Source of the DNA: JASFEQ01 sp050122535 | Lineage (GTDB): Bacteria > Desulfobacterota > DSM-4660 > Desulfatiglandales > HGW-15 | NCBI GenBank assembly: GCA_050122535.1 | Contig: JASFIT010000087.1 | Coordinates: forward strand, 1 to 12,895 | Length of the DNA: 12,895 bases | Direction of reading: 5' to 3' | In this document: positions 12,895-12,895 of the stretch, piece by piece | How positions within the stretch are numbered: position 1 is the first letter of the stretch | Layout of the letters: every line of letters begins with the position of its first letter | Notes under the pieces: model-generated | Databases searched by the model: none | The model's input: only the letters and a program-made list of their open reading frames with translations | What the model was told of the DNA's origin: nothing | Translations under genes and position numbers: made by a program

Positions 12895-12895
12895 A

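Overview
The window looks like a chromosomal segment of an anaerobic, fatty-acid-oxidising bacterium, most likely a member of the Desulfobacterota (sulfate-reducing or syntrophic 'deltaproteobacteria'). The grounds are gene content: an acyl-CoA dehydrogenase, both ETF subunits and a membrane iron-sulfur ETF:menaquinone oxidoreductase (EMO/DUF224 type) are encoded together. SecF carries an extra hydrophobic insert, and the intergenic DNA is rich in palindromic and short tandem repeats. The taxonomic call is inference; there is no rRNA or tRNA gene here.

Layout. (1) 208-4415, + strand: secF, a membrane-anchored TPR protein, a MutT-type Nudix hydrolase overlapping it, and a small nitroreductase. 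This block is bracketed by the same 9-bp-period repeat (core ACTTTAG), direct at 1-190 and inverted at 4418-4461. (2) 4588-9972, - strand, reading right to left: EMO, etfB, etfA, acyl-CoA dehydrogenase. Together these form an electron path from acyl-CoA to membrane quinone: the dehydrogenase reduces EtfBA, and EMO takes electrons from EtfBA through its Fe-S domains to b-haem in the membrane and on to menaquinone. (3) 9973-10574: a regulatory intergenic region with a perfect TGAATGA-N4-TCATTCA palindrome like a TetR/FadR-type fatty-acid operator, a strong minus-strand terminator, REP-like palindromes, an AT-rich candidate plus-strand promoter and a plus-strand terminator. (4) 10575-12473, + strand: a three-part protein (DUF898-like membrane domain, TPRs, uncharacterised C-terminal beta-rich domain). 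(5) 12474-12895: a MITE-like palindromic element and, at the edge, what may be the last codons of an IS200/IS605 tnpB.

The most distinctive points are: EMO in which every cysteine ligand of the first CCG domain is replaced while the second CCG domain is intact; four perfect hairpins packed into about 110 nt directly upstream of the etfB ribosome binding site; the fatty-acid-type operator upstream of emo followed by an intrinsic terminator; three different short-period repeat families (periods 7, 8 and 9), one of which supplies the C-terminal codons of the MutT gene; and the DUF898-TPR fusion. I see no convincing wholly new defence or metabolic system.
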